Of a DNA stretch of 32,362 nucleotides, positions 16,519 through 24,800 are shown in pieces. The notes under the pieces are model-generated. The model had not been told where the DNA came from, searched no databases, and worked only from the letters and a program-made list of their open reading frames with translations. Numbering within the stretch: the first letter of the stretch is position 1; each line of letters begins with the position of its first letter. The position numbers and the translations under genes are program-made. Where the stretch lies: positions 1 through 32,362 of the forward strand of contig CAMJWJ010000017.1 of the NCBI GenBank assembly GCA_946409435.1, read 5' to 3'. This stretch comes from an uncultured Prevotella sp. GTDB lineage: Bacteria; Bacteroidota; Bacteroidia; Bacteroidales; Bacteroidaceae.

Positions 16519-18057
16519 ATGTTTGGATACATCAACAGTTCACAGATGGGACTGATTGACAATCTAATAATCACCGTCACCAAGGACGAGCGCCCGCAGG
16601 CTGACTACACCGTCAAGTTTGTTGACGAACTTGGTGCCAACATTAAAGATCCTGTTACACGTTCTGGAGCTGTTGGCGATGACATTTCTCTGATACTTGG
16701 TGACAACGCCCCCCTTTGGAATGGAGAAAAGACGCAGAAATATATATATAAGAGCGATGACGCCGAAGGAAAGAAAATTGCATCAGATGGTAGTACGGTA
16801 GTAACTATCGTATTCCGTGAAGCAGAAACATATTATGCTATATTAAATTGTAAGACAGAAGATGATGCTCAGCTTGCTCAATTAACGGGTTCTTTCTTCG
16901 AAGGAGAATCCTATAACATCTATCCTGCACGCGGTTACTCCAAAGGCGGTGTTTACTATTTCTCTCCTGCGACTAGCTATAATGGTATTACATATAAATT
17001 CCCAGGATCCATCGAGTCTGAAATTATTGACGGCAAGACGACTTTTGTAGGCACTCTCACTTATACAGAGGACAACACTGTAGCTTATTACAGTGACATT
17101 GAGCGTTTGGCACTGCCTGTCGAGGACGCGGGTAACGGTACAGGTCTTGGTCAACTTGTTGGTTCTGCAGACAGTTGGTGGAGCTTTAGTGGTGGTATAT
17201 TTGATCGTTTCTCTCAAGGTCGTGGAGTACGCCTCAATGCAGAATCCTATATCTATACTGAGCCTATCACGGCTTCAGGAGTTTATAGAGTAATTATATA
17301 CGGACGTAATGATAAAAGTTCTGACTATGCAACTCCCTATGAACTTGGTTTACGTGACGCTGAGGGCAATGTGACTTGGTTCAACTCTCTTTCAATACCG
17401 AGCTGGGCAAAAGCCGCCACCGGAAATAATACAGTAGAAAATGTGATTATCCCTGCAGGTTCTTCACTCGTTATAGGTTATTCTGGTGATAGAAATGAGA
17501 TTTCTTTTGATGATATCACGCTTAAAAAGACTGGCGACATTGAGACTGCTACCGTTACTTCCGCTGGCTGGGCAACCTTCGTTCCCACTGCCAACGTGAC
17601 GATTCCTGATGGCGTTGAGGCTTACTACGTATCGGCTGTCAGCACAACGGCTACACTGACTCAGGTTGAGACCGCTATTCCTGCCGGTGCTCCCGTACTG
17701 CTGAAGGCTGCTGAAGGCACTTACACATTCACTCAGGCTGCTTCTGCCGCTGCCATCGATGGCAACCTGCTGAAGATTAGCGACGGTGAAGCTATGAACG
17801 TGCTCGTGCTGTACAATGGTGACAAGGGCGTAGGCTTCTACAATTGGACTGACGTGCTTCCTGCAGATAAGGTCTATCTGGACGTTGCTGCTCCTGGCCG
17901 CGACTTCATCGGCTTCTCGTTCGGCGAGGCTACTGGCATCAACGCTGTTGAGAGCACCAAGGAGAACGGTGCTGTCTACAACCTCGCTGGTCAGCGCGTT
18001 GCTCAGCCCACTCGTGGCCTGTACATCGTAAACGGCAAGAAGGTCGTTGTGAAGTAA
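16519..18057 (+). CDS. C-terminal part of the same secreted protein, with sorting-like tail
   Basis: The open frame actually begins at the A8 tract (16336), while the first ATG in it is at 16519 (MFGYINSSQMG), which lacks a signal peptide, so this is not an independent gene start. Contents: end of the first beta module (IDNLIITVTKDE), a region like the repeat-type YTVKFVDELGANIKDPVTR domain (about residues 30-105 of this part), a second beta-sandwich region, the common Prevotella module GWATFVPTANVTIPDGVEAY, and the tail VYNLAGQRVAQPTRGLYIVN followed by GKKVVVK. The tail suggests export to the surface by a type IX-like route. Function is unknown; carbohydrate binding or adhesion is a guess. 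Confidence 0.75.
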   Translation: MFGYINSSQMGLIDNLIITVTKDERPQADYTVKFVDELGANIKDPVTRSGAVGDDISLILGDNAPLWNGEKTQKYIYKSDDAEGKKIASDGSTVVTIVFREAETYYAILNCKTEDDAQLAQLTGSFFEGESYNIYPARGYSKGGVYYFSPATSYNGITYKFPGSIESEIIDGKTTFVGTLTYTEDNTVAYYSDIERLALPVEDAGNGTGLGQLVGSADSWWSFSGGIFDRFSQGRGVRLNAESYIYTEPITASGVYRVIIYGRNDKSSDYATPYELGLRDAEGNVTWFNSLSIPSWAKAATGNNTVENVIIPAGSSLVIGYSGDRNEISFDDITLKKTGDIETATVTSAGWATFVPTANVTIPDGVEAYYVSAVSTTATLTQVETAIPAGAPVLLKAAEGTYTFTQAASAAAIDGNLLKISDGEAMNVLVLYNGDKGVGFYNWTDVLPADKVYLDVAAPGRDFIGFSFGEATGINAVESTKENGAVYNLAGQRVAQPTRGLYIVNGKKVVVK

Positions 18058-18150
18058 ACACAAATGGAGAATAAGGCTTGCCACTAATTGGGATTAATAG
18101 AATCCACAAATTAAGATAAATAAAACTCATAATTGGCGAACATTATTTAT

Positions 18151-18208
18151 CACAATCAGTGAACGATATTTACCACAATTAGTGACAAGCATTCACCACA
18201 ATTAGTGA
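18151..18208 (+). repeat. Three CACAATTAGTGA repeats with an exact 23-bp period
   Basis: CACAATCAGTGA (18151-18162), CACAATTAGTGA (18174-18185) and CACAATTAGTGA (18197-18208) are spaced exactly 23 bp apart, 40 bp before the small-peptide start at 18249. An opposite-orientation half (CCACTAATTG) lies at 18081-18090. The regular phasing, about two helical turns, suggests a repeated binding site for a regulator, or a repeated RNA element in the leader. Confidence 0.75.
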
Positions 18209-18248
18209 CAAAGAAACAGTATTAGTTTAAAGCAAAAAAGACAAGACA

Positions 18249-18446
18249 ATGAAAAAGATATATTTGCAACCGACAACAGAGGTGATCAATATCAAGTCTG
18301 AGCAGCCGCTGCTCACCGCATCAATGCAGGTCTTTAGCAATATTGACGTCGATGATCCCACTAAGCTGCTCGCTCCCGAGCTGCCTGACCTGTCCGGTCT
18401 CGACCTGCCTGGCATGAACCTGCCCGGCATGGGTCTGCCTGAATAA
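18249..18446 (+). CDS. Small peptide of the MKKxYxQPT type with LPGM repeats
   Basis: A 65-residue peptide without a hydrophobic signal sequence. The N-terminus MKKIYLQPTTEVINIKSEQP then LLTAS resembles a pattern recurrent in short Bacteroidales proteins, and matches the 46-residue peptide at 19948-20088 (MKK-Y-QPT... KS ...LxxS). The rest is acidic and Leu/Pro-rich, ending in short repeats LDLPGMNLPGMGLPE. The gene is monocistronic: 23-bp repeats lie upstream and a strong terminator downstream. The pattern of a conserved first half and variable second half resembles leader-core precursors or secreted/assembly peptides, but no maturation enzyme is visible. Function is unknown. Confidence 0.8.
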   Translation: MKKIYLQPTTEVINIKSEQPLLTASMQVFSNIDVDDPTKLLAPELPDLSGLDLPGMNLPGMGLPE

Positions 18447-18478
18447 GAAAGACTGGTAACATACTACATCGCATTGCT

Positions 18479-18513
18479 CAGGGGCAGCTTCACGGCTGCC
18501 CCTGATTTTTATT
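18479..18513 (+). terminator. Rho-independent terminator after the small-peptide gene
   Basis: Perfect 10-bp stem, CAGGGGCAGC (18479-18488) and GCTGCCCCTG (18495-18504), with a TTCACG loop followed by ATTTTTATT. A strong intrinsic terminator 33 bases after the stop codon. Confidence 0.9.
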
Positions 18514-18583
18514 AATGGCTGTTGCACTACATTGAGGTGTACTGATTTAGGTTGACAGTTTATACCTGAAAAGTTAGAAAATC

Positions 18584-18682
18584 ACATACATACATACATT
18601 TTCCTCGTAACTTACTGTGTCAGAGCTGCATACGCCATGTATGTTCATAAATAAACATACACAAACATACACAAACATACAT
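18584..18682. repeat. ACATACA-rich repeats, left array
   Basis: 18584-18599 is ACAT in tandem. 18653-18682 is three copies of AAACATACAC/T with an exact 10-bp period. An opposite copy TGTATGTT at 18639-18646 can pair locally with AACATACA at 18654-18661. No ORF of note uses this region. It is the left side of a symmetrical structure completed at 18929-18974. Confidence 0.8.
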
Positions 18683-18782
18683 CAACCTACAAGAAACATA
18701 CATGGACGGCATGATTCGTGCCACAATAAAAACATTGCACATTAGCCGAGAAATGTACATGATTTTTTCGGTCATCAACATG

Positions 18783-18841
18783 GTAACACAGTGTTTCCAG
18801 CACAGAAACACAGTGTTTCCAGCGCAGAAACACCGTGTTTC
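18783..18841. repeat. GAAACAC-N-GTGTTTC palindromes with a 22-bp period
   Basis: Perfect palindromes at 18805-18819 (GAAACAC-A-GTGTTTC) and 18827-18841 (GAAACAC-C-GTGTTTC) and a degenerate one at 18783-18798 share GTGTTTC halves at 18791, 18813 and 18835, exactly 22 bp apart, joined by CAGCxCA spacers. A further weak copy (ACACCGTGT) lies near 18865. The set is in the loop between the two ACATACA arrays. Confidence 0.85.
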
Positions 18842-18928
18842 CATATTCGTAATTGGAACGGACACACCGTGTAAAACCAAATAGTTATAAACATATAGCA
18901 CCCCAAAAGCACTCTAAAGGTGTCGAAC

Positions 18929-18974
18929 CATGTATGTTCATGTATGTTCATGTATGTTCTGAGCCAAACATACA
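18929..18974. repeat. CATGTATGTT repeats, right array, inverted relative to the left array
   Basis: Three copies of CATGTATGTT at 18929-18958 with an exact 10-bp period, the inverse complement (8 of 10 bases per unit) of the left array at 18653-18682. AACATACA at 18967-18974 can pair locally with TGTATGTT at 18951-18958, mirroring the hairpin at the left array. Confidence 0.8.
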
Positions 18975-19062
18975 TTCGCTATATTACTAACAACCAAGAT
19001 GTTACAAAGAAAATGTAGGTATGTATGTAAATTTATGGAATTATAGGTTAGAATAATCGTGG

Positions 19063-19084
19063 CATGCGTACAGCCCTACGCATG
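19063..19084 (+). other. Stable hairpin upstream of a terminator, possible RNA element
   Basis: CATGCGTA (19063-19070), loop CAGCCC, TACGCATG (19077-19084) form a perfect 8-bp stem. Only 7 bases separate it from the terminator hairpin at 19092. Two consecutive stems ending in a T-rich tract resemble the 3' end of a small RNA, but no promoter was identified for one. Confidence 0.5.
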
Positions 19085-19091
19085 AAATAAT

Positions 19092-19128
19092 CCCCGAAAG
19101 CTTTTGTATAACTTTCGGGGTTTATTTT
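19092..19128. terminator. Intrinsic terminator between convergent genes
   Basis: CCCCGAAAG (19092-19100), an 11-base loop, CTTTCGGGG (19112-19120), then TTTATTTT on the plus strand. On the minus strand it is followed by ATTATTT, so it may also end the operon coming from the right, whose last reading frame stops at 19172. Confidence 0.8.
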
Positions 19129-19171
19129 GGGTTAGATACACCCTCCAAAATTTGCGAGAGTGATATGACAG

Positions 19172-19861
19172 TTATTTCAGTACTTTCTTCCTTCCATTCA
19201 GTATATAGATGCCGCTGCTTGTTGGCCTTCTGCTTAACTTCCGACCGCTGAGGTCGAACCATGTGTCGCCGGTGTTGGCAGACTGGATGGTGGTTATGCC
19301 GGTGGATGCGTTGTCGTCGCCGAAGTTGACGATGACGGCTTTCACGTCAGCGTCGCTTTCGCCTGTTGTGATGTCGTTGAGCTGGAAGTATGCTCGCTGG
19401 CATCCGATGGTCATCTCGGCGCGGGGGCTGTAGATGGTGTTTCCGGCTTCGATGCAGAGCTTGCTGTTGTCTCCCGTGCTGGGTATTTCTATAGGTGTGT
19501 ATGTGCCGGTGAAGGAGACACTTTCGTCAGCCGATGTGATGAAGGCTGGTGCGATGTTGCTGATGGTCACCCCGTTGAACAGCGGTGCTTGCAAGTCTCC
19601 CTTGTCAAGAATGCCGGGTGCTGTCGTGTCCCACTTGATGAGGTATGGCTTGCCCGCCTCAATTCTCTCGGCGTCGATGAAGTAGAGATAGAGCTTGCCG
19701 GTGCTTCGGTCGAGTCCCGTCTGTCGCAGTGCCGTAGCATCGATGTCGGCGAGCGTAGAGTTGTCGTCGTAGTAGCCCGTCGGCATGGGGTCAGTCTCGC
19801 CGTCATTCTCATGGTAGGTGAATCGAAGGCCCTTCTTGTCGTAGTATCCCTCGACATCCAA
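19172..19861 (-). pseudogene. N-truncated secreted protein fragment with sorting-like tail
   Basis: The frame contains about 229 residues only if TTG at 19861 is taken as start; upstream it stays open to about 19998 but has no ATG or signal peptide. The middle and end are typical of Prevotella secreted proteins: KPYLIKWD, VTISN...VSFTGTYTPIEI, then CQRAYFQLNDI, and the tail WFDLSGRKL...GIYILNGRKKVLK. Proteins with this ending are normally several hundred residues with a signal peptide, often with leucine-rich or beta modules in front. I read it as the 3' remnant of a larger gene whose 5' part has been lost, overlapping the 46-residue peptide gene on its upstream side. Expression as a separate protein cannot be excluded. 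Confidence 0.65.
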
Positions 19862-19947
19862 CTCTTTCAGACCGCTATATCCGTTGAGTTGTGACTGTGC
19901 CAGTTTTTCGGCTGAAAGTGAGAAGGGCAGGCAGAGTTCAAATACGA

Positions 19948-20088
19948 TTAGTCTTCCCCAGTATCTCCGACGGTGGTTGCGTCGGTGTCTTCGTAGCTAT
20001 TTACCTTATAGCCACTGCCTGCCAGTATGTGTGCCCTCGATTTGAGGAGTACAGTTTTCTGGGTGGGTTGAGTATATGTCTTTTTCAT
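19948..20088 (-). CDS. 46-residue peptide of the MKKxYxQPT type, last intact gene of the surface operon
   Basis: ATG at 20088-20086 overlaps the stop of the fimbrillin-like gene (TGATG), and the frame ends at TAA 19950-19948. The product starts MKKTYTQPTQKTVLLKSRAH, then ILAGSGYKVN, and ends acidic (TDATTVGDTGED). It shares the N-terminal pattern MKK-Y-QPT, a KS pair and L-x-x-S with the 65-residue peptide at 18249, which supports it as a real gene despite its size. No signal peptide or membrane segment is seen. Translational coupling to the fimbrillin-like gene suggests production together with the surface proteins. Function is unknown: a structural or assembly peptide, a regulator, or a modified-peptide precursor are all possible. 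Confidence 0.7.
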   Translation of the reverse strand: MKKTYTQPTQKTVLLKSRAHILAGSGYKVNSYEDTDATTVGDTGED

Positions 20089-21002
20089 CATTGAATCAGT
20101 GTTGTGCCAAGTTTGATATTGATCGTGTATTGTTTGCCTGCCTCCCAGTTCACAGAAAGGGGGATGGTAGCAGAAGTCTCTGTTTGTCCTGAGAAGGTGT
20201 AGGTGACATCCAGATAGGTGCCCGTAGTGCCATTGGCTTCACTACTCTGTGGAATTACGAAGAGATAGTTGCTACTGAGTGCCTGAGCTTCGGTATCAAC
20301 GGTAATGTTTCCGCTAGTCAGCGTGTAGTAGGCTGAGCCGCTTACATCACCCCAGGTTGATGTTCCGAAATAATATTTGCCCGAATTACTAACATTGCGC
20401 AGTACGATGCTATTGACAGTTAGCGTTCCGTTGCTAAGTTTTTTAGTCTTCAGCGTGTTCGTTATCTGAACATTAAACGCCAAAGCAGCGCAGGCATGGT
20501 CGAACGTGAGGGGAACTTTCCCCTGATGGTCGTTGAAGGATACCGTATTGGTGGCCACCAGCAGGTCGTGCTGGGCAGAAGCATTCTCGTCCATGATGAA
20601 GCTGATGTAAGGTGTGCCACTGTTGTCATTATAATCCCCATTGCTATAAGCATAGAAGTTGACAGAAGTATTATTGTCAACATCAGTTGGCCAAGAGCTA
20701 TCGACTACCCAACTACCGTTTTTTGTAACTTTATAGTGATCCTTAGCCGGATTATTGGCAGTCATTTCGAACGAACTGAATGAAGTGAGGTCGGTAATGG
20801 CGGCACGGGTCAGCTGACGGGCCTCCGTGGTATTGCCAAATGGGGCCTCGCTCACCTCAACGCTGATGGGGCGCTGGGGCGTTTTGACTTCGTCGATGGG
20901 CGTCATGGAATCGTCAGACGAACATGACGCAAAGAACAGGGGGGCTGCCAGAAGCGGCAGTGGAAAGAGCCGGGCGAACCGGCACAAGCTTTTTTTCATC
21001 AT
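20088..21002 (-). CDS. Fimbrillin-like (Mfa/FimA-type) lipoprotein
   Basis: A 304-residue exported lipoprotein: MMKKSLCRF..., hydrophobic core, lipobox ASC with the lipidated cysteine at about 27 and SSDD after it. The rest follows the Bacteroidales fimbrillin-like family (Mfa_like_1): a Thr/Ser-rich N-terminal strand (EARQLTRAAITDLTSF), a central FDHACAALAFNVQIT motif, and a C-terminal beta-strand (WEAGKQYTINIKLGTTLIQ). Such proteins are polymerising or tip subunits of type V fimbriae, matured by lipid removal through Arg-specific cleavage; the Arg at LTRAA is a plausible site. It lies 36 bases after the upstream lipoprotein gene and is coupled to the small-peptide gene. No usher-like or anchor gene is recognisable nearby besides the giant protein. 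Confidence 0.8.
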   Translation of the reverse strand: MMKKSLCRFARLFPLPLLAAPLFFASCSSDDSMTPIDEVKTPQRPISVEVSEAPFGNTTEARQLTRAAITDLTSFSSFEMTANNPAKDHYKVTKNGSWVVDSSWPTDVDNNTSVNFYAYSNGDYNDNSGTPYISFIMDENASAQHDLLVATNTVSFNDHQGKVPLTFDHACAALAFNVQITNTLKTKKLSNGTLTVNSIVLRNVSNSGKYYFGTSTWGDVSGSAYYTLTSGNITVDTEAQALSSNYLFVIPQSSEANGTTGTYLDVTYTFSGQTETSATIPLSVNWEAGKQYTINIKLGTTLIQ

Positions 21003-21038
21003 TTGTATCTTTTGAAAAAATAGTTACTATTGGTTGTA

Positions 21039-21830
21039 TCAGAAGGAGAGCGGCACCTCGATGGGCTGCGAAAGGGCTTGGATGGTCAGCTTCTCGTTGA
21101 ACGTATAGATGCCTTTCTGCTCGGCGCTGTAGTAGCGCAGCGTTCCCTCTTCGCCATCGTGTCGGCCATAGATGACCATCGACGTGGATTCTTGTGCCCG
21201 AGCCACCCCGCGGCACTCGTTGCCCACGAAGACTGCTATCAGGTCGTCGGGCGAGGGTGTGAAGGGCAGCTTCTCGGACAGTACCGGGTCTATCATCATC
21301 TGGCAGGGGTACTTGGTGCTGCCTGCCATGATGTTGGGTACAAAATCCTCGTCAAGGCCCAAGATGAGGTCGGGCACATACTGATCGGTACCATCGATGA
21401 CAAAGGTGTGGCGCAGTCCGCCGCTGTAATATTTCAGCGTGAAGTACACCTCTTTGTCGGTGTCGTTGCCCCTCACCGTATTGACGAAGTACACCTTGCT
21501 CCCGTCTTCCAACGGGCTGGCCTTGGCAACGCTGCGACACTCGTTGTTGATAAACACCGCCATCAGGTCGTCATCGGTAGAAAAGGGGACGAGGTTCTCG
21601 GGAAGTGTAAGAATGATATACATGGAGTGCTCAAAGAGGTTCTGGTTGGGTTCCTCCCAGTTTGGAGCCGGCTCGTTGTTATACCAGTCAATAGCCCAGT
21701 TGGGACGTGCGGTTGTTGTGGTGACACTGTAGTTGAGGTTGTAAGTGTCGCCGTCCGATGAGTCTGATGAGCAGCCCCACGCGATGGTGAGGGCTGCTAT
21801 CAGCATCATGATATGGATTGTCTTTTTCAT
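21039..21830 (-). CDS. Lipoprotein with two DxLxAFVxNEC modules
   Basis: A 263-residue lipoprotein (lipobox AWGC, Cys20, then SSDSSD). After a short linker it contains two copies of a module of roughly 90 residues: around DDLMAVFINNECRSVA (87-102) and DDLIAVFVGNECRGVA (195-210), each followed by beta strands and an aromatic K/R-YYS pair. Similar modules are found twice in the C-terminal region of the giant protein encoded just upstream, pointing to a common fold and probably a shared structure or complex. Its ATG overlaps the giant gene's stop (ATGA, 4 bases), so the two are translationally coupled. I recognise no named family; outer-membrane surface location is inferred from the lipobox and context. 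Confidence 0.75.
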   Translation of the reverse strand: MKKTIHIMMLIAALTIAWGCSSDSSDGDTYNLNYSVTTTTARPNWAIDWYNNEPAPNWEEPNQNLFEHSMYIILTLPENLVPFSTDDDLMAVFINNECRSVAKASPLEDGSKVYFVNTVRGNDTDKEVYFTLKYYSGGLRHTFVIDGTDQYVPDLILGLDEDFVPNIMAGSTKYPCQMMIDPVLSEKLPFTPSPDDLIAVFVGNECRGVARAQESTSMVIYGRHDGEEGTLRYYSAEQKGIYTFNEKLTIQALSQPIEVPLSF

Positions 21831-24800
21831 CTGATGATATGTTTTTTACCATTATAAATATATACGCCTCTTTGCTTGGGAGCGCTTTCGAGTTTGATTC
21901 CTTCGAGTGTGTACCATCCGTGGGTGGGCAGGGCGTCGCTGCGCACAAAGTTGATGGCTGTGGGCTGCAAGGGTGTTCCACTCACGGCATTGCTCTCGTA
22001 GGTCATCACCTCGCCAGTCTTGGCAATGATCTCGCCGTCGCGTTCGATGGCGAAGGAGAGGGCGGCAGGCTTGTCGCCGCAGATGCTGATGAAGAAGAGA
22101 GAGTCGTTCAGGAGAGTGGTGCCACAGAGCTCGTTGTCGACAAAGGCCAGCAGACGGTCGCCCTCGGCCAGTTCGACACCGAAAGCCTTGGCCACGAGCG
22201 ACATGGTGTGGGCGTGATCGGTATTCATGGCCTTGGAAGCACGGCTGGCAGCCGAAGTGTTATCGAAGAACGTGGTGCCCGGCTCGTAGAACGGATAGAC
22301 GAACTTCACGGTGTCGGTTCCCATACGCTTGAGCATGTAGCCGCGTCCCGGATGCATGTATTTCAGGTTACCGTGCCATTCTCCCTTGCCCATGTTGACG
22401 GTGAACATGGCAAACTCATCCTGGCTCTTCACCACGTCGCCTTCCTTGGCATGGTCGTAGTACTGGGCCAGTGCGGTTTCGATGGGCAGGTTGAGCATGG
22501 GTGTATAGCCAATGTTGTTCCATCCCGGTTCCACCGTAATGGTGCGTAGACTGTTCTGCTTGATGATGTTGCCGGGAATCTCTACGCTGGTAAAGAAGCG
22601 GGCCTTGATGCGGTAGCTCTTGGCAGGCGAGATACTGACGTTTCCAATGACGGTACCCTTGTTGGAGATCCACTGTCCGTTCTTATAGATGAGCGTGAGG
22701 TTATCGGAGTCATCGGTAACGATATCGCCGTCCTCCCAATCGAATCTGTTGAGCAGGTTGAGGCCGTTGCGGAAAGCATCGCTATAGACGTTGAGCGATA
22801 CCCAGTTCCACCCCTTGTATATATAGAGCGTCTGCTCATAGTAACTTCCTGCGCTGAAGATGACGGGGTTGGCAATGCTGCCGACAATCTGTCCCGACTG
22901 GAAATTGATCTCCTGTGAGGGACTCAGCACCATGATCTTGCCTGTCTTGTAGTGCCACAGCTTGAAGTTGAGCGGCTGCTTGACGGTTGTAGAATCGAAT
23001 ACGGTCAGGTAGAGTTCGCTCTGTGAGGTGGCCGGATTGAAGCTCACATTGCTTACGCCTAAGCATTGGCCTTTGCTATTGAAGGCAGCCACGATGTCGC
23101 GCTCGTCAGTGACGATGTCGTTGCCGAGACGCACTTGACCGATGATGTTCATCGAGAAGTGTTTCATTTCGGTATTGACATACCATCCAGGTTCATCGCC
23201 TTCGACGGTGATACTGAGCATGAGCGGTTCATACATGCCGTCCTCGTCAACAAGGTAGATGACGTGGTCGTAGGTACCCACATTGAGGTCGTTGCTTACA
23301 TCGAAGTCGATACTCTGGGTCTCCTGCGGTCCGATGATGTCGGAAACCTTACTGGTTGTGAGCCATTTGGGCAGACCCTGCAGCGTATAGGTATGGGAAG
23401 CTCCACTGTTGTTGATGATGTGGGTGGTGAATCCCTGTCCCATTTCATGATAGGATTTGACGTCAACGTTCTTCTTTTCCCAACGCAACGGGTTGCGATC
23501 AACATAGAAGGCAGCTGTCACCGGCGACCCCATGTAGTTGCCGTTGAGGTCGGGGATGTCGGAGATAGTGACATAGACGTTGCGCTTGTTGATGCGGCTG
23601 TCGCTCTCCTTCAGGCTGACCATGAGCTGGTTGTTGCGTCCCACGAAGCTGTAAGTGAGGTTCTTCAGTTCCTGGAAGGCCTGCACGGGGGCTCCTGACT
23701 CTTGGTCGATGTGGGTTATAACAGTGGCTATGGGGTCAACAAAGAGCGAGTCGTGCTCGTCGATGATTGTTCCGTCGATGTCTTTCTTGATGATCTGGTT
23801 CAGGGCGTAGGGATGGAGCACGTAGTCGTTGTTCTTGATGCGCTCTTGACGATTGAAGCCCATGTAGGTGATGAGTCCCTTCTCGTCGCCCTTCGGACTC
23901 TTCACGCTGTAGCGCTGGATGAGCGATTGCGGCAGAGCCTGTCCGAAGAGGCACAGCTCATCGATGTTTCCGGTGAGCGCGTTCTCCTGATGGAGCACGT
24001 TGGCACCTGTGGTTCCCTGGTTATACCACACCATATTGCCCAAGTAGATGTCGTTGCCGTCAATGCCGCCGAGCGAGTCGGTGTAGAAGCTATGCTTGAG
24101 CGAGCGGTCGAGATAAATGTTGGCCACATGATGGGCGCGGTTCACGGTCATGGCATAGTGGTGCCACTGTCCGTCGCTGTAGTCGCCGGGAATGACGAGC
24201 TCCATACCGTTGGTGCGGTATTTCAGTTTGCTTCCCTCGAATCCGATGAAGAAGTTGTCGCGGGCATGGGTGTCGGTGGTACGTCCGGAGCCGTTGCTCA
24301 GCAGTGCTCCTCGTCCGCTTACATCGGTCTTGAACCAGAACATGAGTGTGTAATCCGACTCCTCGTTGCGGCTCAGTGCTTTGGACAGCAGCTTCATGCC
24401 CTTCACATCCTTCTGCTCGCTCCAGTCGAGGTGAAGCGACATGCCACGCGGCAGTGCCCATGAGGTGTTTACGAGCTTGGCGTGGGCACCCGTGGCTATG
24501 TCGGTGAGGTATTGGCCTTCGCCTTCGTTCATGGGATAGTAGTCGACGAGTCCCATCTCATAGCCAGTGAGCTGGCGCTCGGAATAGGTAGAGAAGAGCA
24601 GGTCGGGAGTCATGGCGCGGCTCCAAAGGCGTGTTTCCAGCATGCGCCCACTGTAGTGCTTGCGCGTGGAGACATCGGCTTCGTTGGTGGCGCCGAAGAT
24701 AAGGGGGCCGTATCCGCTGTAGGCTACGTCGTCGAACTCACCTACCAGCGAGTCGTTGTAGAGTCGCAGCTGCTGGTGGGTGTTGTCAATAACCATGGCG

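Noticed and set aside
18783..18841. Possible CRISPR array
   Set aside because: The repeats are short palindromes of about 15 bp with 7-bp near-identical spacers at a fixed 22-bp period; there are no unique 30-bp spacers and no cas genes.
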